A stretch of 34,417 nt of DNA from an uncultured Muribaculaceae bacterium (GTDB lineage: Bacteria; Bacteroidota; Bacteroidia; Bacteroidales; Muribaculaceae): positions 201,719-236,135 of the forward strand of contig CAJTPZ010000005.1 of the NCBI GenBank assembly GCA_910578395.1. The letters run 5' to 3'. Positions within the stretch are counted from its first letter, which is position 1, and each line of letters starts with the position of its first letter. The notes below the pieces were generated by a model that searched no databases, had not been told where the DNA came from, and saw nothing but the letters and a program-made list of their open reading frames with translations. The translations under genes were made by a program, and so were the position numbers. This document shows positions 15,705 to 24,540 of this stretch, in pieces.

Positions 15705-16502
15705 TTATATCAGCTTGTAACGATCGGAATTTAGATAAACAGGGAATCTACGGCGTAGAGTATTGATCTCGCCGAGTGAGAAAACCGCATAACGGATAAT
15801 GCTGCCGGATAATTCTGTAACTGGCATTCCAAGCTCGTTGACACCGGTTGTGAGAGTGGGGGAGTAAGAGCCGAAATCATCGTTGCCGGTGCGGTTTACC
15901 CCTATGTAGACTGCCTGATTTTCGATAGCCCGTGCCACAAGCAGCGACTTCCATGCATAACCGCGGGAATCGGGCCAGTTTGCCGGCACGATCATCATGT
16001 CATAGCGGTTGTCGGTGTTGCGCATCCACACCGGGAAGCGTAGATCGTAGCAAACAGTAATGGCTATTTTCCATCCACGGAAATCACTTACAGGCGGCAA
16101 TTCATTACCTGCCTCAAAAATGCGTTTTTCTTCGCTCAGGACGAAAAGGTGGTGTTTGTCGTAGTATTCCGTGTCGTTCCCGTCGGGATCGTCGGGATTG
16201 ATAAAAAAAGCGCGGTTTCGCAGTGTGTTTTTGTCACGGCACATGAAACTTCCGGTCACTGCCATGCCGTAATTGCGGGAAAGCTGTCGCAGAGCGGTCA
16301 TAGTGGTTCCATTATTGTCTTCGGAAAGACGCAGTGCCTCTTCCCGGTCTTTGATAAAACCGGTGGTAAAGAGTTCGGGAAGGCAAATAATGTCGGTATC
16401 CTTGTCAAGATTGCCGGCAAGGTGTTTTACCTGGCTGATATTTCCGGCGGGATCGGCCTGACGAATATCGATGGGCAGCATGGCAATCTTTATCTTTGTC
16501 AT
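15705..16502 (-). CDS. Carbon-nitrogen hydrolase, omega-amidase (YafV) type
   Basis: A 265-residue cytosolic member of the nitrilase superfamily. The catalytic triad is visible: E43 in LPELFTTGF, K116 in YYDKHHLF and C151 in TVCYDLRFPVW. The closing blocks MIVPANWPDSR and RAIENQAVYIGVNRTG are typical of YafV/Nit2-like omega-amidases, which hydrolyse alpha-keto acid amides such as alpha-ketoglutaramate left by glutamine transaminases. The substrate is inferred from the subfamily. The gene is 26 bp after the acyltransferase, in a run of three with the small conserved gene. It ends just before the G10 tract of the fimbrial promoter region. Confidence 0.86.
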   Translation of the reverse strand: MTKIKIAMLPIDIRQADPAGNISQVKHLAGNLDKDTDIICLPELFTTGFIKDREEALRLSEDNNGTTMTALRQLSRNYGMAVTGSFMCRDKNTLRNRAFFINPDDPDGNDTEYYDKHHLFVLSEEKRIFEAGNELPPVSDFRGWKIAITVCYDLRFPVWMRNTDNRYDMMIVPANWPDSRGYAWKSLLVARAIENQAVYIGVNRTGNDDFGSYSPTLTTGVNELGMPVTELSGSIIRYAVFSLGEINTLRRRFPVYLNSDRYKLI

Positions 16503-16528
16503 GACGGTGTGTTTTTTAGTATTAATAG

Positions 16529-17059
16529 TCAGTCAACGGTGAATTTCTCGGGATGGCGGCCGGTAGCGCCTCTGTAGAATTCTTTTATGCGTGACATGTC
16601 GGCTTCAAGGGTAGTGGTGTTGGTTATGACATCGCGTGCCGATGCCGTTTTGGTGCGGAAATCGATTGTTGCAAGTACTATGGGGATTTCGGCTTGTCGC
16701 GCTATGTGCCAGAAACCTGTGCGCCACTGACGGGTGAGGCTGCGTGTGCCCTCCGGGGTGATGGCAAGTGTCAGACGTGTAGACCGACGGTATAGATCCA
16801 CTATCTGTTCGGTAAGGTTGCCGCCTCCTTTGCCGCGCTTCACAGGTATTCCTCCCATTGCCCGTAGCAGAATGCCGAGCGGAAAGAAAAACCACGTCGA
16901 CTTCATCAGAAAACCTGCACGGCGTCCTACGCTCCAGTAAGCAAGTTTTCCGATGATGAAGTCGAGGTTGGATGTGTGTGGGGCCACACAGATTATGCAT
17001 TTGGGATAGTCGGGAACGGTAATCTCGACTTTCCACCCAAATAGTCTGAGTAGATTCAA
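16529..17059 (-). CDS. PlsC-like 1-acylglycerol-3-phosphate acyltransferase
   Basis: A 176-residue protein, short for the family, with the acyltransferase motifs in order: HTSNLD (H28, D33), GIPVKRGKGG around 70-79, and TPEGTRS (E103). The family transfers an acyl chain to lysophosphatidate at the inner membrane. A short hydrophobic stretch (WFFFPLGILLRAMGG) could sit in the membrane, but there is no long N-terminal transmembrane helix. Because it is small, its true substrate could be another lysolipid. Its start codon overlaps the stop of the 110-residue gene by 4 bp, suggesting coupled translation. Confidence 0.82.
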   Translation of the reverse strand: MNLLRLFGWKVEITVPDYPKCIICVAPHTSNLDFIIGKLAYWSVGRRAGFLMKSTWFFFPLGILLRAMGGIPVKRGKGGGNLTEQIVDLYRRSTRLTLAITPEGTRSLTRQWRTGFWHIARQAEIPIVLATIDFRTKTASARDVITNTTTLEADMSRIKEFYRGATGRHPEKFTVD

Positions 17060-17388
17060 TTCTTTTGGGGCATAGAGCTGTTGAGCTCGTGTAGTATTTC
17101 AGTTACCTCTTTCTCAAAGTTGTCTTTGAAAGCCTTGTAGGCTTTTCTATAGTAGCTGCGCCGTGCTTTGTTGTACGCGGCCTTGTTGTCGAAATCGCGG
17201 GGAGTGCGGTCAAATGAAACCGACAGACGCTCCATTGAGTCGGAAAGCAGAGCGGCCGATTTTACGATTGTCTCGAAAAGACGCTTCTCGTCGCTTCCGG
17301 CAATGTATGTGGCTGTGATGGCGCATTCAGTGGCTATGTCACTGCAGATGGCGTGAATGTTCTTTTTCAGACGACGTTTGTTTGCCAT
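17056..17388 (-). CDS. Small conserved Bacteroidales protein of unknown function
   Basis: A 110-residue soluble, helical protein without a signal peptide or membrane segment. It begins with a strongly basic MANKRRLKKNIHAICSDI. A Tyr/Lys/Arg-rich stretch lies near 75-90 (YNKARRSYYRKAYKAF), and the end is acidic and amphipathic (FEKEVTEILHEL). I recall similar small proteins in other Bacteroidales starting with the same NKRRLKK motif, but no function is known to me. It overlaps the PlsC-like gene by 4 bp, so the two are translated together and may be related in membrane-lipid work; this is inference only. Confidence 0.7.
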   Translation of the reverse strand: MANKRRLKKNIHAICSDIATECAITATYIAGSDEKRLFETIVKSAALLSDSMERLSVSFDRTPRDFDNKAAYNKARRSYYRKAYKAFKDNFEKEVTEILHELNSSMPQKN

Positions 17389-17466
17389 GGTTGGGTGTTG
17401 TGTTGGGTTATGTAATTTTAGAACGATCTTTTCCTCTCTGCGGTTTAGAAGCCGACAGGTGAAAGA

Positions 17467-18792
17467 TCAGCTCAGATGTTGTTCTCTAAGAAATTTTTTG
17501 AGGGCAGAGAGTGTCGGAGGTAATGCCAGATGCCGCACTGCGGCTCCTGAGCGCATACGTTCCATACGCTTGGGGGTTACCACACATGTCTGTGTGCTTT
17601 CCTGTACGATGTTGCCGAATTTGGCGGGGTGGACAGATGCGAGCACTACTCCTTTTTCTCCGGGATTTAGCTGCCGTTCCAACGCACATATTGTGGCTGC
17701 GGTGTGTGGATCGGTAAGGTAGTTGTAGTCGGCAAGCGATTTTTTCATAGTCGCCACAATCTCGTCATCTCCTATTTCCTCGGCGGCGATGTCCTGCGAC
17801 ATTGCTTCTGAAGAGTTGCCGTATAATGCATGGAGACGTGGCAGATTGCCAGGATAACTCACGTCGAGAGCTCCGGCTATCGACGGTTCGGCATTGCTGT
17901 CGCGCTTTTCACCTGTGCGCAGGTAGTGGGAGAAAGAGTGTCCTTTGCTGCATGCCACCACAAACCTTACATTGCCGAGGCCCATGCGTTTCGCAATGAC
18001 TCCGGCGGTGAGCATGGCGAGGCTTCCGGAAGGAAGGGCAAACACTACAGGATCATCCGGCCTGCATATATCAGTGCGGTGCATCTGTGCCCTGGCATGG
18101 AAAAACGGCACTATGAGTGGCAAAAGACGCATAAGATTCAATGTGTTGCCGCATATCAGATTATTGGCTGACGTGAATTCACGGTCTTTTAACAGATCGT
18201 AAAGCATACCCATGCATTGGTCAAGAGATCCTTTGACATCTATTGATGTGGCGTTTTCACCGGATAGAGAAAACCCGGTACGTTTGTCACGTCCCGACTC
18301 GTCGCGGGGATGGAGAATGTAGACGTGCGTGTCGGGCACGGATTTCATGGCGTCGGCAAGTGCCATGCCGGTATCGCCTGCAGTAGCGGCTATGATGTTG
18401 AAACGCTCACCCGGTTTCCGGTTTCCGGTCGCTGATATGAATGAGGCAAGAAACCGCGTGCCCAGATCGCGGACTCCGAGTGTCGGGCCGTGGAAAAGCT
18501 CGAGCGACAGGGTGTTGTCTGAAAGCTGTTGGAGCGGTATCTCGAAATCGAGCGCACTCGCTGTGGCCTCTCTGATTACCGAAGGGTCTATATCCTGTCC
18601 TATAAAAGCAGTGGTAATGATATATGCACAGTCAGTCAGTGACATACCCTCGAGATTCTTGAACACGGCCGATGGAATCGCCGGTATATGGCGTGGCATG
18701 TAGATGCCTCCGTCGGGTGCTACAGGATGGAAGAATATCTCTCGGAAATCTGCTGCGGGTACGTCGGACAATGATGTGCTCACATATTCCAT
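17467..18792 (-). CDS. ThrC-like protein lacking the PLP lysine
   Basis: A 441-residue protein with the full length and order of threonine synthase; the in-frame extension to 18861 is not needed. It keeps LELFHGPTL, TGMA, SANN, LDVSYPGNLPR, DPHTA and HPAKF. The residues that make the family an enzyme have changed. The PLP-binding Lys of GPTLAFKD is Arg (R108, GPTLGVRD, codon CGC). The TSGDTG loop is TAGDTG (137-142). The GNF(G/D)-type phosphate loop is GSLAM (256-260). The substrate segment around SAN has an extra stretch (ICGNTL). Three base changes separate AAA from CGC, so this is not a single sequencing error. It begins 28 bp after thrA, in the place of thrC, and no homoserine kinase lies between them. 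I expect a folded but PLP-independent or regulatory protein; confidence in the family is high, in activity low. Confidence 0.85.
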   Translation of the reverse strand: MEYVSTSLSDVPAADFREIFFHPVAPDGGIYMPRHIPAIPSAVFKNLEGMSLTDCAYIITTAFIGQDIDPSVIREATASALDFEIPLQQLSDNTLSLELFHGPTLGVRDLGTRFLASFISATGNRKPGERFNIIAATAGDTGMALADAMKSVPDTHVYILHPRDESGRDKRTGFSLSGENATSIDVKGSLDQCMGMLYDLLKDREFTSANNLICGNTLNLMRLLPLIVPFFHARAQMHRTDICRPDDPVVFALPSGSLAMLTAGVIAKRMGLGNVRFVVACSKGHSFSHYLRTGEKRDSNAEPSIAGALDVSYPGNLPRLHALYGNSSEAMSQDIAAEEIGDDEIVATMKKSLADYNYLTDPHTAATICALERQLNPGEKGVVLASVHPAKFGNIVQESTQTCVVTPKRMERMRSGAAVRHLALPPTLSALKKFLREQHLS

Positions 18793-18820
18793 GATTCTGC
18801 TCAGATGTATAGGGTGTTTG

Positions 18821-21277
18821 TCAGCGTATGTTGGCGATACTGATAATGTCGGCAAATACACCGGCGGCGGTCACTTCCGCACCGGCACCATAGCCTTTGA
18901 TGATTATGGGATGTTTATGATAGCGTGATGTAGTCAGAGAGATCACATTGTTGCTTCCTTCAAGATTATAGAAAGGGTGGTCGGTTGAGACGCTTTCGAG
19001 ACTCACTGAAGCGCTCTCTGTGTCAAACCGTGCTACAAATCGGAAATGACGATTATCGGCCTGCGCTTCTGACCGACGGTTCTCGAAGTCTTTGTCAAGG
19101 GTTTTTACCGCTTTGAAGAAGTCTTCGACAGTACCCTCGAAAAACTGGTCGGGAATGAAAAGGTGTTTTTCGACATCGTCTTGTTCCAGACGGTAACCAG
19201 CCTCACGGGCAAGTATTACAAGTTTTCTTACAACATCTTTTCCCGATAGATCTATGCGAGGATCGGGCTCGCTGTAACCTTCACTCATCGCTTTCTCTAT
19301 AGCGTCGCTCAGTTTTATCTCATCGCTCAGCACATTGAAGATATAGTTTAGTGTGCCTGAGAGAACGGCCTCTATGCGCAGTATCTTGTCTCCTGAATTG
19401 ATGAGGTTGTTGAGTGTTGATATGATGGGGAGTCCGGCACCTACATTGGTCTCAAAAAGAAATTTCACATCGCGCTGTTTTGCGATTTCTTTCAGGCGGT
19501 GATAGTCTTCGTAGTTGTCGGATGCGGCGATTTTATTGGCAGCGACCACATTCACGTTGTGATCGAGTAATGACTGATAAAGTTTGGCTACATCGGCGCT
19601 TGCGGTGCAGTCGACAAATACAGGATTGTAAATGTTCATGCCGATTACATGCTCAAGTACTTCTGTCGGTCCGGCAGGAATGCCCTCGTTGCGCAGGTGC
19701 GTGCGGTAGGTGGTCAGATCTATCCCTTCACGATCAAAAACCGCATGATGGGAGTTGGCGATTCCGACCACTTTTATCTCCAGCGCTTTTTCTTTGAGCA
19801 GGCGCTCCTGCTGGCTGCATATTTGTGATATCAGCCTGTTTCCGACGTTGCCAATTCCTACGATAAACAAATTCAGTTTTTGTGTTTCCGACAGAAAAAA
19901 CGAATCATGTATAACGTTGAGGGTCTTGCGCAGATTGTTGCTGTCGATAACAAAAGATATGTTGGTTTCAAGACTCCCTTGTGCACATGCTATAAGGTTG
20001 ATGCCGTTTCGGCCGAGTGTGTTGAACAGCTTTCCTGCGATGCCTGGGTGATGACGCATGTTTTCACCTACAATCGCGACAGTGGCAAGATTTTCCTGTA
20101 ATCCGATGTCGGAAATTGTGCCTGATTCGAGTTCCGACGCAAATTCATTGCGCAACACTTCGATAGCCCGAGGTGCATCGGAAGAGCGAACCGCAAACGA
20201 GGTGTTGTTTTCGCTTGAGGCTTGCGATACCATGAATACACTCACGCCATTTTCGGCGAGTGCGTTGAAAATGCGGGCATTGACACCTACAATGCCTACC
20301 ATGCCCAGGCCCGAGATCGTGACGAGCGATGTATCGCTGATCGATGATATGCCTTTGATCGGCTTTTCACCTTTATCCTGCGCGGGCTTTTCCGCACAGA
20401 TCAGAGTGCCGGGAAGATCTGGACGGAATGTATTTTTGATATATATCGGGATGTTGCAGTGAAATACCGGATAAATCGTAGGCGGATAAATTACTTTTGC
20501 TCCGAAGTTGCAAAGCTCCATAGCCTCGATGAAGGTAAGCCGGTTTATCACATAAGCTGAGTTGATGACTCTTGGGTCAGCAGTCATGAAGCCGTCAACA
20601 TCAGTCCATATTTCCAATGCTCTTGCTCCGAGTTCGGCAGCAAGAATGGCAGCAGTGTAATCGCTTCCGCCGCGCCCCAGATTGGTGATGTTACGTGTGG
20701 CTGCATCGGTTGATATGAATCCCGGAACGATTGCCACAGCACCGGGAGTGGCCACTATTTCGTCGAGAGCCGCATGGATGAGGGGCGATGAGGCGGCACT
20801 GTCAAAGGTGTGCTTGTCCCATTTGGTGTTGGTGCGGATAAAAGAGCGTGCATCGAAGTGTCTGGCACCGTCGATAATGTGTGCTATGATAGCGCTGGAT
20901 AGGCGTTCGCCATAGCTTACGACAATATCAAGGGTACGCAACGACAGGTCGTGAAGCAGCGACAGGCCTTTGTAGATGTTTGTGAGCTCATCGAGAAGCG
21001 GGTTGACAATGCCGAGAAGTCGCTCACGGCGATCTTCAGGTACAAGCCCGTCAATGACTGTATTGTGTCGTTGGAGTATATAGTCGAGCGAATCTAAATA
21101 GGCTGGATCTCCGGCTGCTGCCATTCGTGCTGTGGCTATAAGACGGTCGGTTATACCTCCGAGGGCCGACACAACCACAATAAGCGGCTCTTGAGATTCG
21201 CTCTCGATTATTTTCTTGACATTGCAGAGACTTTCGACAGTACCGACCGATGTGCCTCCAAACTTCAATACTTTCAT
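18821..21277 (-). CDS. thrA: Bifunctional aspartokinase / homoserine dehydrogenase
   Basis: An 818-residue fusion. The N-terminal ~290 residues are aspartokinase (KFGGTSVG at the start, the NLGRGGSDYTA nucleotide/aspartate block, WTDVDGFMTADPR). Two ACT regulatory modules follow (about 310-460, VTISGLGMVGIVGVNARIF and VAIVGENMRHHPGIAGKLF), suggesting feedback control by threonine. The C-terminal ~350 residues are homoserine dehydrogenase: the NAD(P) site VGIGNVGNRLI, VVAANKIAAS with its Lys, ETNVGAGLPII, SGTLNYIF and YSEPDPRIDLSGKDVVRKL. All key residues look intact. It makes aspartyl phosphate and homoserine for threonine, methionine and isoleucine. The 159-bp leader shows an A7 run next to TA (21318-21326), a near match to a minus-strand -7 element; I saw no clear attenuator. 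Confidence 0.95.
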   Translation of the reverse strand: MKVLKFGGTSVGTVESLCNVKKIIESESQEPLIVVVSALGGITDRLIATARMAAAGDPAYLDSLDYILQRHNTVIDGLVPEDRRERLLGIVNPLLDELTNIYKGLSLLHDLSLRTLDIVVSYGERLSSAIIAHIIDGARHFDARSFIRTNTKWDKHTFDSAASSPLIHAALDEIVATPGAVAIVPGFISTDAATRNITNLGRGGSDYTAAILAAELGARALEIWTDVDGFMTADPRVINSAYVINRLTFIEAMELCNFGAKVIYPPTIYPVFHCNIPIYIKNTFRPDLPGTLICAEKPAQDKGEKPIKGISSISDTSLVTISGLGMVGIVGVNARIFNALAENGVSVFMVSQASSENNTSFAVRSSDAPRAIEVLRNEFASELESGTISDIGLQENLATVAIVGENMRHHPGIAGKLFNTLGRNGINLIACAQGSLETNISFVIDSNNLRKTLNVIHDSFFLSETQKLNLFIVGIGNVGNRLISQICSQQERLLKEKALEIKVVGIANSHHAVFDREGIDLTTYRTHLRNEGIPAGPTEVLEHVIGMNIYNPVFVDCTASADVAKLYQSLLDHNVNVVAANKIAASDNYEDYHRLKEIAKQRDVKFLFETNVGAGLPIISTLNNLINSGDKILRIEAVLSGTLNYIFNVLSDEIKLSDAIEKAMSEGYSEPDPRIDLSGKDVVRKLVILAREAGYRLEQDDVEKHLFIPDQFFEGTVEDFFKAVKTLDKDFENRRSEAQADNRHFRFVARFDTESASVSLESVSTDHPFYNLEGSNNVISLTTSRYHKHPIIIKGYGAGAEVTAAGVFADIISIANIR

Positions 21278-21436
21278 TACTTAATTCAACTGTCATTGGC
21301 CGAAAACGGGCCTGTACAAAAAAATATGAAAATATTTAACGGAAAGAATCGCTATCGCCGGAGATTTATGGTCTGCCGAAGCATGAAGGATTCCTTACGG
21401 TTAAGTATAAACAATATAATCACTAAACGGTTGGCA

Positions 21437-22657
21437 TCAACTTTTAAGAAGAGTGTGCCCCATTCGCTCCTTTTTTGTGTGCATGTAGTCTTTGTTATAG
21501 GGATTGGGCGCTATTTCCACAGGCACATTCTCTACAACTTCAAGACCATATCCTTCAAGACCTACCCGTTTTACCGGATTGTTTGTCATAAGGCGCATTT
21601 TAGTGATTCCAAGCATCCTGATTATCTGTGCGCCTACACCATAGTCGCGTTCATCGGCACCATGACCGAGATGAAGGTTGGCGTCGACTGTGTCATATCC
21701 TTCTTCCTGAAGCTTATAGGCTTTGATTTTGTCCATAAGACCTATTCCACGACCCTCCTGATTGAGATATATGACAGCTCCGCGGCCTTCTTTTTCAATC
21801 ATTTCAAGGGCTTTGTGCAATTGTTCGCCACAGTCGCAGCGGAGAGAGCCGAATATGTCGCCTGTCGCACAGGACGAGTGTACTCTCAGCAATACCGGAT
21901 CGGGCGTTGAGACATCGCCTTTGATTATGGCAATATGTTCAAGGCCGTTTGTTTTCTGGCGGAACGGTATAAGACGGAAATGGCCGTAGCATGTTGGCAT
22001 ATCGACTTCCACGCCTTTTTCAACGAGACTGTCGGTTTTGAGACGGTAGGCGATAAGATTGTTGATAGAGATGAGTTTCATGCCCCATTCGTCGGCGCGT
22101 CGGCGCAGTTCGGGCAGACGTGCCATTGAGCCGTCATCGCTCATGATTTCAATCAGGGCGGCAGCAGGCTGCAATCCGGCCAGACGCGCAAGGTCGATAG
22201 CGGCTTCGGTGTGTCCCGTACGGCGCAGCACACCGTTGTCCTGAGCAAAAAGCGGGTTTATATGACCGGGACGACCGAAGGTTTCGGGCACTGATGCCGG
22301 ATCGGCAAGAGCATTGATGGTAGCGCATCGGTCATGGATAGACACACCAGTCGTGCATCCTTCGATTTTGTCGACCGTGACTGTGAACGGTGTGCCGAGA
22401 ATCGAGGTGTTGTCATCGACCTGTGGAGGCAGTTTAAGTTCATTGGCTCTTGATATTGTGATTGGAGCGCATAGAACTCCGCGACCGTTCTTGAGCATGA
22501 AGTTTACCTGTTCAGGAGTGATTTTCTCGGCTGCGACAATGAAATCACCCTCGTTTTCGCGGTCTTCGCTGTCGACCACGATCACCATTTTACCTTCTTT
22601 GAAATCGGCTATCGCCTCCTCGATCGTATTTAGCTTTATCTCACTCTTTGTTTCCAT
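21437..22657 (-). CDS. ribBA: RibBA: DHBP synthase / GTP cyclohydrolase II
   Basis: A 406-residue fusion of both branches that start riboflavin synthesis. The N-terminal half is 3,4-dihydroxy-2-butanone 4-phosphate synthase, with the DSEDRENEGDF acidic motif near residue 30 and HTEAAIDLARLAG near 140. The C-terminal half is GTP cyclohydrolase II, with the zinc cysteines in SSCATGDIFGSLRCDCGEQ and the NQEGRGIGL motif, ending in the MRLMTNNPVK block. Both active sites appear complete. Only 23 bp separate it from the upstream permease, so there is no room for an FMN riboswitch directly before it; it is probably transcribed with the LptF/LptG gene. Confidence 0.95.
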   Translation of the reverse strand: METKSEIKLNTIEEAIADFKEGKMVIVVDSEDRENEGDFIVAAEKITPEQVNFMLKNGRGVLCAPITISRANELKLPPQVDDNTSILGTPFTVTVDKIEGCTTGVSIHDRCATINALADPASVPETFGRPGHINPLFAQDNGVLRRTGHTEAAIDLARLAGLQPAAALIEIMSDDGSMARLPELRRRADEWGMKLISINNLIAYRLKTDSLVEKGVEVDMPTCYGHFRLIPFRQKTNGLEHIAIIKGDVSTPDPVLLRVHSSCATGDIFGSLRCDCGEQLHKALEMIEKEGRGAVIYLNQEGRGIGLMDKIKAYKLQEEGYDTVDANLHLGHGADERDYGVGAQIIRMLGITKMRLMTNNPVKRVGLEGYGLEVVENVPVEIAPNPYNKDYMHTKKERMGHTLLKS

Positions 22658-22680
22658 AGAATGGGGATATATATTGTTTC

Positions 22681-24513
22681 TTATGAATTATTTTGCTGGC
22701 GAAATATGCTGGTCAATTTGTGCGTGGCTTCTTCGGCTGCCAGACGTGATTTTTTGCCAAAGTTGAGTACAAACGGGTATTTGTTTATGTAGTGTATCAC
22801 CTTGATGTCGCGGGTGTCGGACAGATAGGCGATGATGCGGTTCATTTCAGCTTGGATCGAGTCGATGCCGCCGATACCGGTAATACGCATCCATATGCGT
22901 TTGAATATATTGGCATTGTCGAAGTCATGCATTACATCGTTCAATGAGTTGCCGAAATTTTCAAGCATCTGTAACGCTTCGGAAGGCACGACTTCATTCA
23001 TAGGCATTTCTTTGAGAGAAAGTTCTCTTTTCAGTTTGCCTGATATGCGCCTGAAGAAAATCTTGTAGGCATCGGCGTTGAAGACAGCCGAGTCATTGAC
23101 TGCCTTGTAGGTGAAGAATACTCCGAGAGGAAGAAGCACGGCAGAACTGAGCCACATGCCTTGCCACACCTCCCACCGGCCGTCACGGGCAAGCTTATAT
23201 CCGGAATTGTCTATGATGTAGTAGACAATGAAGAGAAGCACCGATATTACCAAAGGTGTGCCGAGACCTCCTTTGCGTATGATGGCGCCAAGCGGTGCGC
23301 CGATAAAGAAGAAGATGATACACGCAAAGGATAGTGTAAATTTCTTCATCAGCTCAATCTGGTGACGTCTGATGTTTTTACGGTCATCCTCCATTGAGAG
23401 TGACTTGAACTCATAGTCCTGATAGTTGCGTTTGGCTTTTGCGAGAGCCTGTTGAAGTATTGTGCTTTGTAATGTCGTTTTTCCGTTGCCGGCGAATACG
23501 GAGTCAAGATTTATGTTTCTTGCCGCTTCAGACGGTGCCTGCATGGAGCGTTCTTTTTCTGCTTGGGTCGCTTTTTCCTTGGCTGCACGCGTCACAGGAA
23601 TGTCTATGTCGAGCCTTGTTGAATTTAGGATCATGTCGGCATAGCTGTTGCCTATGCTGTCTACGCGGTGATTGATCGAGTCGATGGAGTGCCTTAATCT
23701 GTTCATGTCCTTGCCTACAAACTGGTTGCGCATTCCAGACTCATCCATGCGGTTGAAATTGGCATCAAAAGGCACCATTATCTCTTTGGTGTCAAATGTC
23801 TCTCGCCGATATGGCACACTTGCCTTGCTCGCTCCTCCATTGGATTCGCGAAGGTTCTCGAATTGCTCTCCGTTCCATAGGCGCAAAAACAGATGGGTCT
23901 TGTCTTCCGACATGCTCATGCGACCGGAGTCAGCTAGAATGATGCGTGCGTTTTCAAAGCCTTTCGACACATCGTAGATCATCATTGAGTATAGCGCTCC
24001 GGTCTCCCTGTTTTTCTTTTCAACATATAGATTATATCCTGAAATCTGGTCGAAGAAAGCGCCTTCGGGAATTTCTATCTCCGGAGATGTGTGGCGTATT
24101 GAATATAGCAATGTCCACATTTTTGTCTGAGCTATCGGCAGCACATTGTTCTGAAAAAAGAAAGCGGCTATCGCAACAATAACCATAGTGATTATGAGCG
24201 GTTTCATAGTGCGCAACAGTGATATGCCGCTTGCTTTCATTGCCGTAAGCTCAAAATGTTCGCCAAGGTTTCCGAATGTCATCAATGAGGCCAGCAGTGT
24301 GGCAAGCGGCAGAGCCATTGGCACAAATGTGAGCGCTGCATAGAAAAACAGCTCGCCCAATACAGCTACAGTCAGACCCTTTCCCACCATTTCGTCGATA
24401 TAGCGCCATAAAAATTGCATCAGCACTATAAACAGACAGATGAGAAATGTCATAAGGAACAGCGGCAGAAATGTCTGCAGCATGAATGTGTATAGGCGTT
24501 TTATTCTAAACAT
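22681..24513 (-). CDS. LptF/LptG (YjgP/YjgQ) family permease
   Basis: A 610-residue inner-membrane protein of the lipopolysaccharide transport permease family. The first ~105 residues hold three transmembrane segments after RIKRLYTFMLQTF. The central ~270 residues form the periplasmic beta-jellyroll region. Three further membrane segments lie around 385-470 (FTLSFACIIFFFIGAPLGAI, LVISVLLFIVYYII, MWLSSAVLLPLGVFF). The protein is much longer than E. coli LptF/G (about 360): it has a long linker rich in Ala/Glu/Lys near 300-350 and a ~130-residue cytoplasmic tail. The Bacteroidales family is often of this size, so the fusion is probably ancestral. I choose the ATG at 24513; the GTG one codon earlier is in frame. 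A -7 box lies only 5 bp ahead, so the transcript may be almost leaderless. Confidence 0.88.
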   Translation of the reverse strand: MFRIKRLYTFMLQTFLPLFLMTFLICLFIVLMQFLWRYIDEMVGKGLTVAVLGELFFYAALTFVPMALPLATLLASLMTFGNLGEHFELTAMKASGISLLRTMKPLIITMVIVAIAAFFFQNNVLPIAQTKMWTLLYSIRHTSPEIEIPEGAFFDQISGYNLYVEKKNRETGALYSMMIYDVSKGFENARIILADSGRMSMSEDKTHLFLRLWNGEQFENLRESNGGASKASVPYRRETFDTKEIMVPFDANFNRMDESGMRNQFVGKDMNRLRHSIDSINHRVDSIGNSYADMILNSTRLDIDIPVTRAAKEKATQAEKERSMQAPSEAARNINLDSVFAGNGKTTLQSTILQQALAKAKRNYQDYEFKSLSMEDDRKNIRRHQIELMKKFTLSFACIIFFFIGAPLGAIIRKGGLGTPLVISVLLFIVYYIIDNSGYKLARDGRWEVWQGMWLSSAVLLPLGVFFTYKAVNDSAVFNADAYKIFFRRISGKLKRELSLKEMPMNEVVPSEALQMLENFGNSLNDVMHDFDNANIFKRIWMRITGIGGIDSIQAEMNRIIAYLSDTRDIKVIHYINKYPFVLNFGKKSRLAAEEATHKLTSIFRQQNNS

Positions 24514-24518
24514 CACTG

Positions 24519-24526
24519 CAAAGATA
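24519..24526 (-). promoter_or_regulatory. -7 element directly before the permease start codon
   Basis: CAAAGATA on the plus strand reads TATCTTTG on the minus strand, an exact TAnnTTTG match followed by C as often seen. It is 5 bp ahead of the ATG, in the 27-bp gap after the upstream glycosyltransferase gene. No -33 element is apparent. If used, it would make a leaderless mRNA. Confidence 0.4.
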
Positions 24527-24540
24527 GTGAATTAATCGGT

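Noticed and set aside
18793..18861. N-terminal extension of the ThrC-like protein
   Set aside because: The 23 extra codons overlap thrA and are not part of the family; MEYVSTSL at 18792 matches the usual ThrC start.
21278..21436. Threonine attenuator before thrA
   Set aside because: No Thr/Ile-rich leader peptide followed by alternative hairpins is visible; the short ATG frame at 21296 overlaps thrA out of frame.
22658..22680. FMN riboswitch before ribBA
   Set aside because: Only 23 bp are available and no riboswitch fold is possible there.
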